Positions 23,208 through 32,072 of a stretch of DNA of 35,931 nucleotides are shown in pieces; position 1 is the stretch's first letter; the number at the start of each line of letters is the position of its first letter. The position numbers and the translations under genes are program-made. The DNA comes from Oscillospiraceae bacterium (lineage in GTDB: Bacteria > Bacillota > Clostridia > Oscillospirales > Oscillospiraceae). The notes under the pieces were generated by a model, which did not search any database, had not been told where the DNA came from, and worked only from the letters and a program-made list of their open reading frames with translations. The stretch is from assembly GCA_009776445.1 (NCBI GenBank), contig WRNV01000010.1, positions 10,254 through 46,184 on the forward strand, in the 5' to 3' direction.

Positions 23208-23732
23208 ATGAAAAAAGTATTAGTAGTTATCGACATGCAAAACGATTTTATCAATGGAGCGATTGGCTCTCCGGCGGCACAAGCAATCATACCGAATGTC
23301 GCGCAGAAAATAGACGAGTATAAAAAATCCGGCAATGATATTATCTTCACCAGAGATACCCATGAGAGAAATTATCTCGAAACGCAGGAGGGCAAAAATC
23401 TTCCGGTGGTACACTGTTTAGAAGGCACTCCCGGCTGGCAAATAGCATCGGGGCTAAATGTTGAGGGATGCAAAATCATCGACAAACCATCCTTTGGAAG
23501 CATAGAACTCGCGGAGTATCTAAAAAACACCGATTATGATGAGATCGAGCTTGTCGGTTTGGTCAGTTCGATATGCGTAATATCAAACGCGCTGATAATA
23601 AAAGCATATTTGCCGGAAATAAAAATCACGGTAGATGCGTCATGTACAGCGGGCGTGACCGATGAGGATTACAAAGCCAGCTTGGTTGTAATGAAAATGT
23701 GCCACATTAACGTGCTGGACCAGAGAAACTAA
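23208..23732 (+). CDS. Isochorismatase-fold cysteine hydrolase, nicotinamidase-like
   Basis: This 174-residue protein has the catalytic triad of the family: Asp9 in VVIDMQNDF, Lys93 in IDKPSFGS and Cys123 in SSICVISNAL. The likely metal ligands of nicotinamidases are also present (Asp50 and His52 in TRDTHERNY, His69 in VVHCLEGTPGW). This favours nicotinamidase (PncA-type, nicotinamide to nicotinate in NAD salvage) over isochorismatase. GAAGG lies about 9 bases before ATG 23208; an in-frame ATG at 23175 lacks a ribosome site. A strong terminator follows within 40 bases. Confidence 0.88.
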   Translation: MKKVLVVIDMQNDFINGAIGSPAAQAIIPNVAQKIDEYKKSGNDIIFTRDTHERNYLETQEGKNLPVVHCLEGTPGWQIASGLNVEGCKIIDKPSFGSIELAEYLKNTDYDEIELVGLVSSICVISNALIIKAYLPEIKITVDASCTAGVTDEDYKASLVVMKMCHINVLDQRN

Positions 23733-23770
23733 AATGGATAAATAGATTGTCCAAAAATTTCACAGACAAC

Positions 23771-23799
23771 GAAAAAGCCCAGCATTGCTGGACTTTTTC
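23771..23799. terminator. Rho-independent terminator, bidirectional
   Basis: AAAAAG-C-CCAGC (23772-23782) pairs with GCTGG-A-CTTTTT across a three-base loop, with T-runs in both directions. It lies between the plus-strand hydrolase gene and the minus-strand tRNA, and can end both transcripts. Confidence 0.9.
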
Positions 23800-23836
23800 G
23801 CTTGTCATAGCAATTTTTCAATACTAAGATTTGTTA

Positions 23837-23912
23837 TGGTCGGAGTGGGGAGACTCGAACTCCCGGCATCCAGCTCCCAAAGCTGGCGCGCTACCAACTG
23901 CGCTACACCCCG
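23837..23912 (-). tRNA. tRNA-Pro (anticodon UGG)
   Basis: The 76-base minus-strand sequence folds as a complete cloverleaf. The acceptor CGGGGTG pairs with CACTCCG (one G-U), the D-arm is GCGC-AGTTGGTA-GCGC, the anticodon stem and loop are CCAGC-TTTGGGA-GCTGG with anticodon TGG, and the T-arm is GGGAG-TTCGAGT-CTCCC. CCA is encoded. It reads CCN proline codons. A good promoter lies about 105 bases upstream, and the gene ends at the edge of the accessory stretch. Confidence 0.97.
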
Positions 23913-24018
23913 GCGTCTAGTGGCGACTTATGGCGACATCGAAAAAGATTCTCAGAAACATAACCCAGTCTCACTGTATCATCAGATTGCCGACGCGCTA
24001 TTTCCCACTAGGCATCAG

Positions 24019-24047
24019 ATTATACAACAAGCTAGGCATAGTTTCAA
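24019..24047 (-). promoter_or_regulatory. SigA-type promoter for tRNA-Pro
   Basis: On the minus strand TTGAAA (24047-24042), a 17-base spacer and a perfect TATAAT (24024-24019) precede the tRNA by about 105 bases. Eleven of twelve consensus bases match, as expected for a stable-RNA promoter. Confidence 0.75.
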
Positions 24048-24109
24048 GAGAAAAATTTCAACAAAAGAACCAGCTCTACGTTCATTCACATTTCATTTAA
24101 ACAAACATG

Positions 24110-24138
24110 TTGATTTTATCTACATGTTGTGTTATTAT
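24110..24138 (+). promoter_or_regulatory. SigA-type promoter for tldD-tldE
   Basis: TTGATT (24110-24115), a 17-base spacer and TATTAT (24133-24138) sit 31 bases before the tldD start codon. The position and spacing suit a direct promoter with a short leader. Confidence 0.65.
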
Positions 24139-24169
24139 ATGGAATAATCTCCCAAAGGAACAAGATTTT

Positions 24170-25552
24170 ATGCTTTCTGACATTATCAGCGGATACAAAA
24201 ATCGCTTTAAAAACTATACCGAACTGCGCGCTCAAGTCAACTCCACGAAACAAGTCTCACTAATGGCGGGTAACATGGTGACCAACGCTCAGAGCTCGGT
24301 GAGCGGCGTATCAGCTCGCGTCTACAATGGCGGCACTTTCGGGTTCGCCTCGTGCGCAGATTATTCTGACGAAGGCGTTGGAAAAGTGCTTGACGCAGCA
24401 ACCGACAACGCTGCTTTCATGAACTCTCGTGCAAAAAAGGGCATGCCTGATTTGCCCGGTGCTCATCCTGGAAACTACGAAGTCAGAATAAAACCTGACG
24501 CGGACGTCCCCCAGAGCATGCTGATCGACTTTGTAAGCGGCCTTGACAGCATTATCGTTAGGAAGTATAAAAACCTATCCAGCCGTATTGTTGTCGCCAA
24601 CTGCCTTGACATCGAAAAACTGCTTGTCGTCAGCGACGGAGCGGACAGCCATTTCTACCAGCCGCGTAGTCTGGTATATATATTCATGACGGCGGAAACG
24701 GACGACGGAATACCCGTTGAGCTTTTCCAGCCATTTGGCGGTTTAGGTCATTTCAGCGATCTGTTTTCCGACCCGACGATGCTCACAGATAAGCTCGACG
24801 AACTCTATGAATCGCTTATGCGCAAGCGCGAGGGCGTACACGCCGTCGCCGGGCTTCACAAATGCGTGATGCACCCAGAGCTGGCCGGCATCCTCGCGCA
24901 CGAGGCGGTGGGCCACACGGTCGAAGCCGACATTGTGCTTGGCGGCTCGGTGGCGATGCACAATGTGGGCAAGCAAGTGGCCAGCGAAATGGTGACAATG
25001 ATCGACTTCGCGCATACTGCGCTCGGAAAACTATGTCCCCTGCCCGTCTATGTCGACGACGAGGGTGTGATCGCGGAAGATGTGACGCTGATCGAAAACG
25101 GCATCCTTAAAAACTTCATGCACTCCCGCGAAACCGCGAGGCATTTTGGCACTAAACCACAAGGAAACGCGCGGGGGTTCCTGTTTTCTGACGAGCCGCT
25201 CATACGTATGCGCAATACGGCGATACTTCCTGGGAAAAGCAAACTAGAGGACATGATCGCAAGCATAGACGACGGGTATTATCTTGTCAAGACTGGTAAC
25301 GGTGAAGCTGATACAACAGGTGAGTTCATGTTCTCAGTCGGCTTGGGATATGAGATAAAAAACGGTAAACTTGGAAACGCGATCCGCGAGACTACGATTT
25401 CCGGCGTCGCGTTCGAGATGCTAAAGACAGTCGACATGATTTCCGATGATATGCACTGGGAATGCAGCGGATTTTGCGGTAAGAAACAACCTATGACCGT
25501 CGGAATGGGCGGACCCGCGATACGTTGCGAAGTCAATATTGGGGGACGGTAA
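24170..25552 (+). CDS. tldD: TldD-family metalloprotease subunit
   Basis: This 460-residue protein has the TldD active-site helix LAHEAVGHTVEAD (His244-Glu245, His249), the HExxxH zinc site of the family. Other family motifs follow (GSVAMHNVGKQVAS; PVYVDDEGVIAEDVTLIENG; RGFLFSDEPLIRMRNT; TGNGEADTTGEFMFS). TldD forms a heterodimer with TldE/PmbA and degrades unfolded or leader-bearing peptides, including antitoxins and RiPP precursors in other bacteria. Start: AAAGGA lies 9 bases before ATG 24170. tldE follows after about 64 bases. No peptide precursor was recognised beside the pair, so the substrate is open. Confidence 0.94.
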   Translation: MLSDIISGYKNRFKNYTELRAQVNSTKQVSLMAGNMVTNAQSSVSGVSARVYNGGTFGFASCADYSDEGVGKVLDAATDNAAFMNSRAKKGMPDLPGAHPGNYEVRIKPDADVPQSMLIDFVSGLDSIIVRKYKNLSSRIVVANCLDIEKLLVVSDGADSHFYQPRSLVYIFMTAETDDGIPVELFQPFGGLGHFSDLFSDPTMLTDKLDELYESLMRKREGVHAVAGLHKCVMHPELAGILAHEAVGHTVEADIVLGGSVAMHNVGKQVASEMVTMIDFAHTALGKLCPLPVYVDDEGVIAEDVTLIENGILKNFMHSRETARHFGTKPQGNARGFLFSDEPLIRMRNTAILPGKSKLEDMIASIDDGYYLVKTGNGEADTTGEFMFSVGLGYEIKNGKLGNAIRETTISGVAFEMLKTVDMISDDMHWECSGFCGKKQPMTVGMGGPAIRCEVNIGGR

Positions 25553-25616
25553 GGCGAGCGCAAACAACGTTACTGTTCAAAGTCATTCAAAAAAACAGGG
25601 AGGTCTGGTTAGCGTT

Positions 25617-26930
25617 ATGGGTGTTATGGTAAGGCAAGACGTCGCTGCGTACGCGCTTGAGGAACTCAAAAAGGCTGGAGCCGACAAAGCCGCTTGTAGA
25701 GTCGCTTGCGGGCGCAAGGAAGAACTCAACGTGGAAGCCAACAAGTTTACGCTGATGCGCACCCTTTTTACCGACTCTCTATCCCTCAAGGCAATTTGCG
25801 GGGGCAAGAAGGGTGTTATTGCTATAAACAAATTAGACAAGGATTCCATCGACCAAGCTGTGTCCGACTGTATCGCTTTATCTGATTCATCTGTGCCGGA
25901 CGACGCCGAGAACATTGCCGAAAAAATCGAAAACAAATGTTTCGACCTAAGTCTAGGCTGCTCCGATATGGATGCGATGTATTCGCGGACAAATGAGTTC
26001 CTTAGACAGCTCCGGGACGAATACCCTCATATAGTGCTTGAAGGAATGACGTCGGATTTTAACGCCGCACATTCAACATACATGAACAGCAATGGCGTTA
26101 CTTTCGATGAGAATCGGGAGTATTATTCTTTTAGCACGATGTTTTCCGCCAAGGATGGGGAAAAATCATCGTCTTTTAACGGTTATGGCGCAAATCTTGT
26201 TTCTCTCGACGTTCCATTTATCGATATTGGAATGCAAAAGACGCTACTCGACGAATCCGTCAAATCCTCAAGCACTCGTATGGTTGACGGTAAGTTCATC
26301 GGCAAGGTTATCGTTACGCCAGCTTGCGAGGACATGATCTGGCACACTATCCTCGACTGTTTTCTGTCTGATTTGGCGCTGGTTCAGGGTACAAGCCGTT
26401 GGAAGGATTCGCTGGGGAAAAAAATCGCCGATTCTAAGTTGACTATGCGTTTGTCGCCGCTTCACGCGAGCGTTGTTGCCGGCGAGCGGGTCACCGCCGA
26501 TGGATATGAGAGCCGGGACGCGGATATAATCCGACAAGGCGAACTCACGTCTTTCGCTTTGTCGCTATACGGCTCGCTCAAGACGGGCAAACCTCGCGCG
26601 AACAATACGGCTTTCTCGAATATTGAAGTTGTGTCCGGTGATACGCCGCTTGAAGACATGATAAAAAGCGTCGAGCGCGGCGTACTGCTCAACCGCTTCT
26701 CTGGCGGTTCTCCCGGTTCCAGCGGTGACGTGTCCGGCGTAGCGAAGAACAGCTTTCTGATTGAAAACGGTGCCATTGTCGACGCGTTATCGGAAACGAT
26801 GATTTCCTTCAATATTGTAGATATCCTTATGAATATCCCAGCGATTTCTGTCGAGCGCCGCGAAAACGGAGTTACGTCGCTCCCCTGGTGCTGTTTCGAC
26901 GGAATCACGATCTCTGGCAAAGCCACTTAA
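25617..26930 (+). CDS. tldE: TldE/PmbA-family protease partner subunit
   Basis: This 437-residue protein matches PmbA/TldE: an N-terminal helix pair (VAAYALEELKKAGADKAACRV) and no HExxxH motif, as expected for the non-catalytic partner. It also has the family segments LEGMTSDFNAAHSTYMNSNG, WKDSLGKKIADSKLTMR, and C-terminal SGGSPGSSGDVSGVAKNSF. It works with TldD in the same heterodimer. I start it at ATG 25617 with AGGGAGGT 12 bases upstream; an upstream TTG (25539) would overlap tldD and has no ribosome site. No hairpin terminator is evident in the 30 bases before the converging dnaC gene. Confidence 0.92.
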   Translation: MGVMVRQDVAAYALEELKKAGADKAACRVACGRKEELNVEANKFTLMRTLFTDSLSLKAICGGKKGVIAINKLDKDSIDQAVSDCIALSDSSVPDDAENIAEKIENKCFDLSLGCSDMDAMYSRTNEFLRQLRDEYPHIVLEGMTSDFNAAHSTYMNSNGVTFDENREYYSFSTMFSAKDGEKSSSFNGYGANLVSLDVPFIDIGMQKTLLDESVKSSSTRMVDGKFIGKVIVTPACEDMIWHTILDCFLSDLALVQGTSRWKDSLGKKIADSKLTMRLSPLHASVVAGERVTADGYESRDADIIRQGELTSFALSLYGSLKTGKPRANNTAFSNIEVVSGDTPLEDMIKSVERGVLLNRFSGGSPGSSGDVSGVAKNSFLIENGAIVDALSETMISFNIVDILMNIPAISVERRENGVTSLPWCCFDGITISGKAT

Positions 26931-26960
26931 AGCTATCAAACACTATCAAACTTGCTTCGC

Positions 26961-27947
26961 TCAAATATTACGCTTTTTACGGATATCGTCGCCGCGGAAT
27001 GTCAGCACTTGGTATTCCCCTTCAAGGCGCGACATTATCTGTTCGGAATAACGTCTACGCAGTTCATCTGTCGTCAAATTCGAGTTGACGATCATTTTTT
27101 TCCCTGTAACTAGCCGTGTATTAATAAGCTCAAAGAGCGCGCTGACCGTGAACGAGGTCGTCATTTCCGTGCCAAGGTCGTCGAGTATAAGAAAGTCGCA
27201 TTCGAGGCAGCGTCTCACATCGGCTCGCGCTTCTTCGGGGTTTGATGTCCGCAAGAACTTGGCGTCCTCAAATTTTGAGAATATTGACGATGCCACGTCA
27301 TAAACGACAGAATGTCCGCTGTCCGCGACGACCCGGGCGATGCACGCCGATAGGAAAGTTTTCCCAAGCCCGGTCGGGCCAACAAAAAACAGGTTCGTTG
27401 ATTTCTCCCCGAAATTGCGAGCGTATTCCACACAGATTTCAAATATTTTTTCCATACTCCGGCGTGGGGATATGCCTGTGTCCGGTGCTGGGGCGTCGCC
27501 ATAGTATGACAGTTTAAAGCTGTCAAATGTCTCGCATCCCAGTTTAAACAGGCTACTTAGCGATTCCCGTTGCTCTTTTTTATATAGCTCTATTAGGCAC
27601 ACGCACATCTCAGTTTTAATAAATCCAGTGTCATTGCAGTATTGGCACATATATTCATCGTCGAGGTAATCGCCGGGAAAGCCGGCTCGAACGAGTTCGC
27701 TTCGCCGCTGCTCCTGCAAATCCAGGTTTTTCAATCGAATGTCCTCGACATGCTGGACATGCGCCGCGCCCAGGGCGACGGCGACAAGATCAGTCATCGT
27801 TTCCCTGATCTCCGCATCAATAGCGCGGATTCGCGGCACCCTCGCGTATGCCTGTTGCAACCGATACTCAAAGCGTTCGCTATTGCGCCTTCGCTTTTCT
27901 TCAAGCGTGTCCTTTGCCTTGGCTAGTATCCTTCCGTCCGTAGCCAT
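26961..27947 (-). CDS. dnaC: DnaC/DnaI-type replicative helicase loader
   Basis: This 328-residue AAA+ protein has a helical N-terminus, a zinc-binding cluster CQYC...CVC (Cys101, 104, 115, 117), Walker A GPTGLGKT (190-197), Walker B FLILDDLG (252-259) and a sensor region VNSNLT with Arg-rich C-terminus. It should load the replicative helicase DnaB onto DNA. GAGGAGGGGG precedes the ATG. It lies 28 bases after a dnaD-type gene, the standard pairing in Clostridia. Confidence 0.92.
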   Translation of the reverse strand: MATDGRILAKAKDTLEEKRRRNSERFEYRLQQAYARVPRIRAIDAEIRETMTDLVAVALGAAHVQHVEDIRLKNLDLQEQRRSELVRAGFPGDYLDDEYMCQYCNDTGFIKTEMCVCLIELYKKEQRESLSSLFKLGCETFDSFKLSYYGDAPAPDTGISPRRSMEKIFEICVEYARNFGEKSTNLFFVGPTGLGKTFLSACIARVVADSGHSVVYDVASSIFSKFEDAKFLRTSNPEEARADVRRCLECDFLILDDLGTEMTTSFTVSALFELINTRLVTGKKMIVNSNLTTDELRRRYSEQIMSRLEGEYQVLTFRGDDIRKKRNI

Positions 27948-27975
27948 GCTCTCCCCCTCCTCGCCAGCGCTGGGA

Positions 27976-28989
27976 CTAGGCTTCTTTTATTCTCTTTAGC
28001 AGACGCTCCATTCGCTCGATTTCTTCCCGGTTTGGCGGGCCAAATCTTTGTTCCCGTGATTTCGAATCTTTAGGAGCGCCGTTTCTGCCTCCTATTTTCT
28101 CTTTCTCCACTATTTCTTTATGTGTGTGCAATTTTTTGCCATGCCAACTTTTTATGATCGAATCCATATAGCCCCATACCAGCTTCCCAGTATTGAGTAC
28201 CGTTCTATCGTAAGCTATATAGATAGCACCAGGGTCGAAGCCCATATCTATCCATTCGTCCACATAACGTTTTTCGGACTCTGAAAACTCGCGGCCACTT
28301 ATCTGCAAAACCTCTTTTATTTCCCCGCGAGCGCTTTTCCTCGCCGCGAGGTTCTTTAGGTACTCCTCCGCCCTGTCGAGCGAGAAAATTCCTTCGCGTT
28401 CCCATGTATAAGCTGCTTTTTCTATATACCGCATAGATGGCATACGCCCGCCCCCGCGTCCGCGGCTTTCGTTTATGCAATGCGTTATCAATTGCAATAT
28501 TACCTCCGGAGGCAACCTAAGGGAGTCATACATTCCAAAAAGCCTAAGCAATTCGTCCGGGGATAGTATCTTGCCAAGGCTGTTTTGCGCTTCCTGGACA
28601 AGAGCATGAAATTCCGAGCCATTTTCAATTTCGCGTTCGATTTCCAAAATCGTATATTGGCGCGGCTCGCCCATCGGCGGTCTCATCGCGACTTCCGCCC
28701 CGACTTCCGGCGTGACTTCCACAGATTGCCCCTGTCCGGGCGACTCAAAGCCATCCTCAAATATGACCAAGCCCATGCGAGATAGCGCCGCCATCGCTGT
28801 TGCTATCTCGCCGGAGGTTTTCCTTAGCGCTGCGGCGGATTGCGCCGTTGTACACTGTCCGCGCGATTTGAGTAGATAAAGATACAGAAGCGTAGCGTCC
28901 CCGTCTCCAGCTCGAATGAGTTTATCAATCGTCTGCCCAGAAAGCGTGACTGTCTCCGATCCGGGAAGTATGAGTTTCATTTCGGGCAT
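27976..28989 (-). CDS. dnaD: DnaD-domain replication initiation protein
   Basis: This 337-residue protein has an N-terminal winged-helix region (LIRAGDGDATLLYLYLLKSRG; then TSGEIATAMAALSRMGLVIFEDG) followed by two DnaD/DnaB_2-type C-terminal domains (LLRLFGMYDSLRLPPEVILQ; WIDMGFDPGAIYIAYD). Such proteins act with DnaA and the loader in primosome assembly. GAGAGG lies about 10 bases before the ATG. The gene follows the cDPGS-like gene by 14 bases and precedes the helicase loader by 28, so the three appear to be one transcript. Confidence 0.9.
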   Translation of the reverse strand: MPEMKLILPGSETVTLSGQTIDKLIRAGDGDATLLYLYLLKSRGQCTTAQSAAALRKTSGEIATAMAALSRMGLVIFEDGFESPGQGQSVEVTPEVGAEVAMRPPMGEPRQYTILEIEREIENGSEFHALVQEAQNSLGKILSPDELLRLFGMYDSLRLPPEVILQLITHCINESRGRGGGRMPSMRYIEKAAYTWEREGIFSLDRAEEYLKNLAARKSARGEIKEVLQISGREFSESEKRYVDEWIDMGFDPGAIYIAYDRTVLNTGKLVWGYMDSIIKSWHGKKLHTHKEIVEKEKIGGRNGAPKDSKSREQRFGPPNREEIERMERLLKRIKEA

Positions 28990-29003
28990 GGGAATGCTTC
29001 CTC

Positions 29004-30338
29004 TCAGGTTAATTTCTCTATAAACCCTTTCAACACGTCTTCCAGGTCGGGCTTTCCGATCTCCTGGAGGTCGTACTCAACGCGGGTGTTCGGCTTTGTG
29101 ATCTTGATCACACGCCCCAAATCGATCGGTGTCGCTATGACCACGCTGTCGCAATCCGTCGCGTCGATCGTCGCTGATAAATCTCGCAGTTGCTCGTCGC
29201 CATAACCCATAGCGGGTAGCAATGCGCCTATGTCAGGGTATATACGGTAGGTATTCGCCAGTTTGCCTACAGCGTAGGAGCGCGGATCGACTATTTCAGC
29301 CGCGCCAAAGCGTTTTGCCGCAACGATCCCAGCCCCGATTTTCATATTACCGTGCGTCAGTGTCGGTCCATCCTCGATGGCCAAAACGCGTTTCCCCTTG
29401 ATAAGTTCGGGTTTTTCAACGCTAATTGTAGACGCGGCGTCAATAATTACTGCTTGCGGGTTAACAAGCCCAATGTTCTTTCTGACTGTCTGAATATTTT
29501 CAAAATCGGCGCTGTCGATTTTGTTGATCACAACTACGTCAGCTAAACGCAGCGTAACTTCTCCCGGGTAGTATGAAAGCTCGTTCCCGGGCCTGTGCGG
29601 ATCGACGACGGTTATCATCAGGTCAGGCTGGTAGAATGGAAAATCGTTGTTTCCACCGTCCCACAGTATCACGTCGCAGCCAGAAGGGTCATTCTCCGCC
29701 GCCCTCAATATGGCTTCATAGTCCACGCCGGCGTAGATCACGTTCCCACGCGCGATGTGCGGCTCGTATTCCTCCATCTCTTCGATCGTGCAATTATGTT
29801 TCGAGAGGTCTTCGATCGTTGCGAAGCGTTGTACCTTCTGCGCTTCAAGGTCTCCGTACGGCATGGGGTGCCGAACCGCTATGACTTTCAAGCCGTGAGC
29901 CATCAGGATTTCGGCAACGCGGCGCGAAGTCTGGCTCTTTCCGCAGCCTGTACGCACAGCCCCTACAGCTACGACGGGTTTCGTGCTTTTTAGCATCGTA
30001 TTTTTAGGCCCCAACATATTAAAGTCCGCGCCGGCGGCGTGTACCTTTGCGCCAAGGCCCATGACAAACGGATACGGGACGTCGCTGTACGAAAACACAC
30101 AGGCGTCGACGTCGAGTTCTTTGATCAGGCGCTCCAGCTCATCCTGAGCGTTGATAGGTATGCCTTCAGGGTACAGGTCCCCCGCGAGCGAGGCCGGGTA
30201 TTTGCGCCCAGCGATATCTGGGATTTGCGCTGCTGTGAAAGCTACGACTTTGTAGGCGGGATCGTTCCTGAAAAAAACGTTGAAGTTGTGGAAGTCCCTC
30301 CCGGCTGCCCCAATGATAACGATTCTGCGTTGTGTCAT
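29004..30338 (-). CDS. Cyclic 2,3-diphosphoglycerate synthetase-like GTPase
   Basis: This 444-residue protein has an N-terminal Rossmann segment (RRIVIIGAAGRDFHNFN), a P-loop GAVRTGCGKSQTSR (about 126-139), VILWDGGNNDFPFY and a G-domain-type VVVINKIDSAD. This is the layout of the archaeal cyclic 2,3-diphosphoglycerate synthetase family. Homologues occur in many bacteria that are not known to make cDPG, so the true reaction here is uncertain; a metal- or phosphate-linked GTPase is possible. I start at ATG 30338, about 11 bases after AAAGGA; the ATG at 30350 directly abuts that site. It is followed closely by dnaD. Confidence 0.85.
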   Translation of the reverse strand: MTQRRIVIIGAAGRDFHNFNVFFRNDPAYKVVAFTAAQIPDIAGRKYPASLAGDLYPEGIPINAQDELERLIKELDVDACVFSYSDVPYPFVMGLGAKVHAAGADFNMLGPKNTMLKSTKPVVAVGAVRTGCGKSQTSRRVAEILMAHGLKVIAVRHPMPYGDLEAQKVQRFATIEDLSKHNCTIEEMEEYEPHIARGNVIYAGVDYEAILRAAENDPSGCDVILWDGGNNDFPFYQPDLMITVVDPHRPGNELSYYPGEVTLRLADVVVINKIDSADFENIQTVRKNIGLVNPQAVIIDAASTISVEKPELIKGKRVLAIEDGPTLTHGNMKIGAGIVAAKRFGAAEIVDPRSYAVGKLANTYRIYPDIGALLPAMGYGDEQLRDLSATIDATDCDSVVIATPIDLGRVIKITKPNTRVEYDLQEIGKPDLEDVLKGFIEKLT

Positions 30339-30410
30339 ATATGTCTTCATCCTTTCTAAATTAATTTATCAATTGATCTTATATTGTTGATATCTGACTA
30401 TGTAATAACG

Positions 30411-31145
30411 TCATCCGATCATTTCTATGCCCACGCGCAGGATTTCTTCATTAATAGCGCCTTGCGCGCGTGTTATCAGGACCCCATCCGCGTCGACAAA
30501 ATATGTCGTCGGTATCGATCTGATATCGTATATTGTCGATGCTTCCATTGATGTATCGAAAAATACGGGGAACGTAAATCCGCCCTCTTCGATATAATTC
30601 GTGCCTGTCGCGACTGTTTCGCGGTTTCCATCAGCGATACACACCATCATAAACTGCACGTCTTCGCCCAGTTCGCCGAAAACCTTGTCGAAGTCCGGCA
30701 GTTCGGCTTTGCATGGCGGGCACCAGCTTGCCCAAAAATTCAAAACCACGGGTTTGCCGCGCATATCTGATAATTTTACGTCATTTCCTTCTGTGTCTTG
30801 TACTGTAAAGTCAGGGGCTATCAGAACATTATCATCATGCTCATCTTTCTGCGTGTTCGCGCCATCAGTCTCGTCGCTCGTCGCTTGGCTTTCATCCTCA
30901 ATTGCCCCTCCATCCGGCAGCGATGTTGCCGTGTTGTCGCCCTTGACGTCTGTTTGTGTTTGCGTCCCGCCAACCTGCTGTTCTTTCGACAGCGGATCGC
31001 CTGTAATCGCGACTTGCTGCCCCATGGACTGCAACAACTGCGATTGATCAAGCTCAGCTCTATCCCTCAATACATTATATAATACAGTAGCGCCCACAAC
31101 GACTGCAATAAGTAAAATCGCAAATATAATAATTTTTATTTTCAT
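30411..31145 (-). CDS. Membrane-anchored TlpA/ResA-like thioredoxin
   Basis: This 244-residue protein has an N-terminal membrane anchor (IKIIIFAILLIAVVVGATVL), an acidic Thr/Gln/Asp-rich linker (about 28-106), then a thioredoxin domain beginning APDFTVQDTEGNDVKLSDMRG. The active site is NFWASWCPPCKAELP (Cys142, Cys145) and the cis-Pro is in SIPTTYFVD. Its start codon overlaps the ccdA stop (TAATG), so the two are coupled. CcdA passes electrons across the membrane to reduce such thioredoxins, which then reduce extracytoplasmic disulfides. The same active site is used in cytochrome c maturation, but no haem genes are visible here. Confidence 0.92.
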   Translation of the reverse strand: MKIKIIIFAILLIAVVVGATVLYNVLRDRAELDQSQLLQSMGQQVAITGDPLSKEQQVGGTQTQTDVKGDNTATSLPDGGAIEDESQATSDETDGANTQKDEHDDNVLIAPDFTVQDTEGNDVKLSDMRGKPVVLNFWASWCPPCKAELPDFDKVFGELGEDVQFMMVCIADGNRETVATGTNYIEEGGFTFPVFFDTSMEASTIYDIRSIPTTYFVDADGVLITRAQGAINEEILRVGIEMIG

Positions 31146-31819
31146 TAGTTCACCTGACTTGTCATAAAATCAAAAAACCTATATAGCATCCCGGTCATCA
31201 TCAATATCCCCATGGCAACCAAGAACAAACCGGAAATGAGATTGATTGTTTTATACCGCTTTTTTATCCAATCAAGCGCCGACTTCAATCGTTCGATAAG
31301 CATAGCGCTTAGCATGAAAGGCAGGCCTAAGCCGATCGAAAAGCATAGTAAGAGTAAAATTCCCTTGATCGCAGTTCCCTGCTGTGACGCTAGCATTAGT
31401 GCCGAGCCGAGAAACATGCCTACGCACGGAGTCCAACTTATCGAAAACACCAATCCAAAAAGCATGGCGGAAAAAAAGCCTGTGACCTTTCCGGCTTCAC
31501 CGGTACCGGTTTTGTTGAGAAAACGGATGTCGAATACGCCAATGTAGTTGAGTCCAAATAGCACAACAATCGCGCCTGTGACTATATTCACAATCAAGCT
31601 ATACCGACGCAACAGGCCGCCCACTAAACCAGAAATCGCTCCAAGAGCCACAAAAACCGCTGTAAACCCTAAAATAAAGCCCAATGCCCGCCGCACCGCG
31701 ATTTTTGCGTCTTGCCCTACCCCGCCCGCAAAATAGGACAGGTATACCGGCAGCATAGGTAAAAAACACGGAGACACGAAGGCTATAATGCCTTCAAGAA
31801 ACGTTATGGCATACTGCAT
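31145..31819 (-). CDS. ccdA: CcdA-type thiol-disulfide membrane transporter
   Basis: This 224-residue protein has six predicted membrane helices and the paired cysteines of CcdA/DsbD-beta: AFVSPCFLP (Cys18) and ISWTPCVGM (Cys132). It carries reducing power from cytosolic thioredoxin to the TlpA-like partner encoded directly downstream. I start at the ATG preceded by GGAGTGGGAGAGGGAG; a second ATG 18 bases upstream lies against another GGGAG and is less likely. A TATAAT promoter lies about 50 bases upstream. Confidence 0.9.
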   Translation of the reverse strand: MQYAITFLEGIIAFVSPCFLPMLPVYLSYFAGGVGQDAKIAVRRALGFILGFTAVFVALGAISGLVGGLLRRYSLIVNIVTGAIVVLFGLNYIGVFDIRFLNKTGTGEAGKVTGFFSAMLFGLVFSISWTPCVGMFLGSALMLASQQGTAIKGILLLLCFSIGLGLPFMLSAMLIERLKSALDWIKKRYKTINLISGLFLVAMGILMMTGMLYRFFDFMTSQVN

Positions 31820-31867
31820 CTCCCTCTCCCACTCCATCTCCCAAGCCGATATTAGCTAATTGCGACG

Positions 31868-31896
31868 ATTATACTACATGTACGCGCGCTACGCAA
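31868..31896 (-). promoter_or_regulatory. SigA-type promoter for ccdA-tlpA
   Basis: On the minus strand TTGCGT (31896-31891), a 17-base spacer and a perfect TATAAT (31873-31868) lie about 50 bases before ccdA. Confidence 0.6.
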
Positions 31897-31940
31897 GAAA
31901 AAACAAGTCTCCGCTAGCTTAGTAACCGCTTCATAGTAAC

Positions 31941-32072
31941 TGTTCAGTGGGTATCCAAAAACTCGCAATGGTTACAGGCTCCGCACACAAGTTTGTACAA
32001 TTTTACAAGTTTTCACCGCAGTACCAGTGCGTTGTCTGTAACCAACCTGTGTTTTTAGATACCCACTGAACA
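31941..32072. mobile_element. MITE-like element with 22-bp terminal inverted repeats
   Basis: This 132-base element begins TGTTCAGTGGGTATCCAAAA (31941 on), and its right end (32051-32072) is the reverse complement with one mismatch. A second inner inverted pair, GGTTACAG (31970-31977) and CTGTAACC (32036-32043), makes the whole unit foldable. The 9-base direct repeat CGCTTCATA flanks it (31927-31935 and 32077-32085) at 5 and 4 bases from the ends, like a target-site duplication. It has no coding capacity, so it would have to be moved by a transposase elsewhere. Confidence 0.75.

Noticed and set aside
25539..25616. TTG start for tldE overlapping tldD
   Set aside because: No ribosome site; AGGGAGGT precedes ATG 25617 and family homology starts there.
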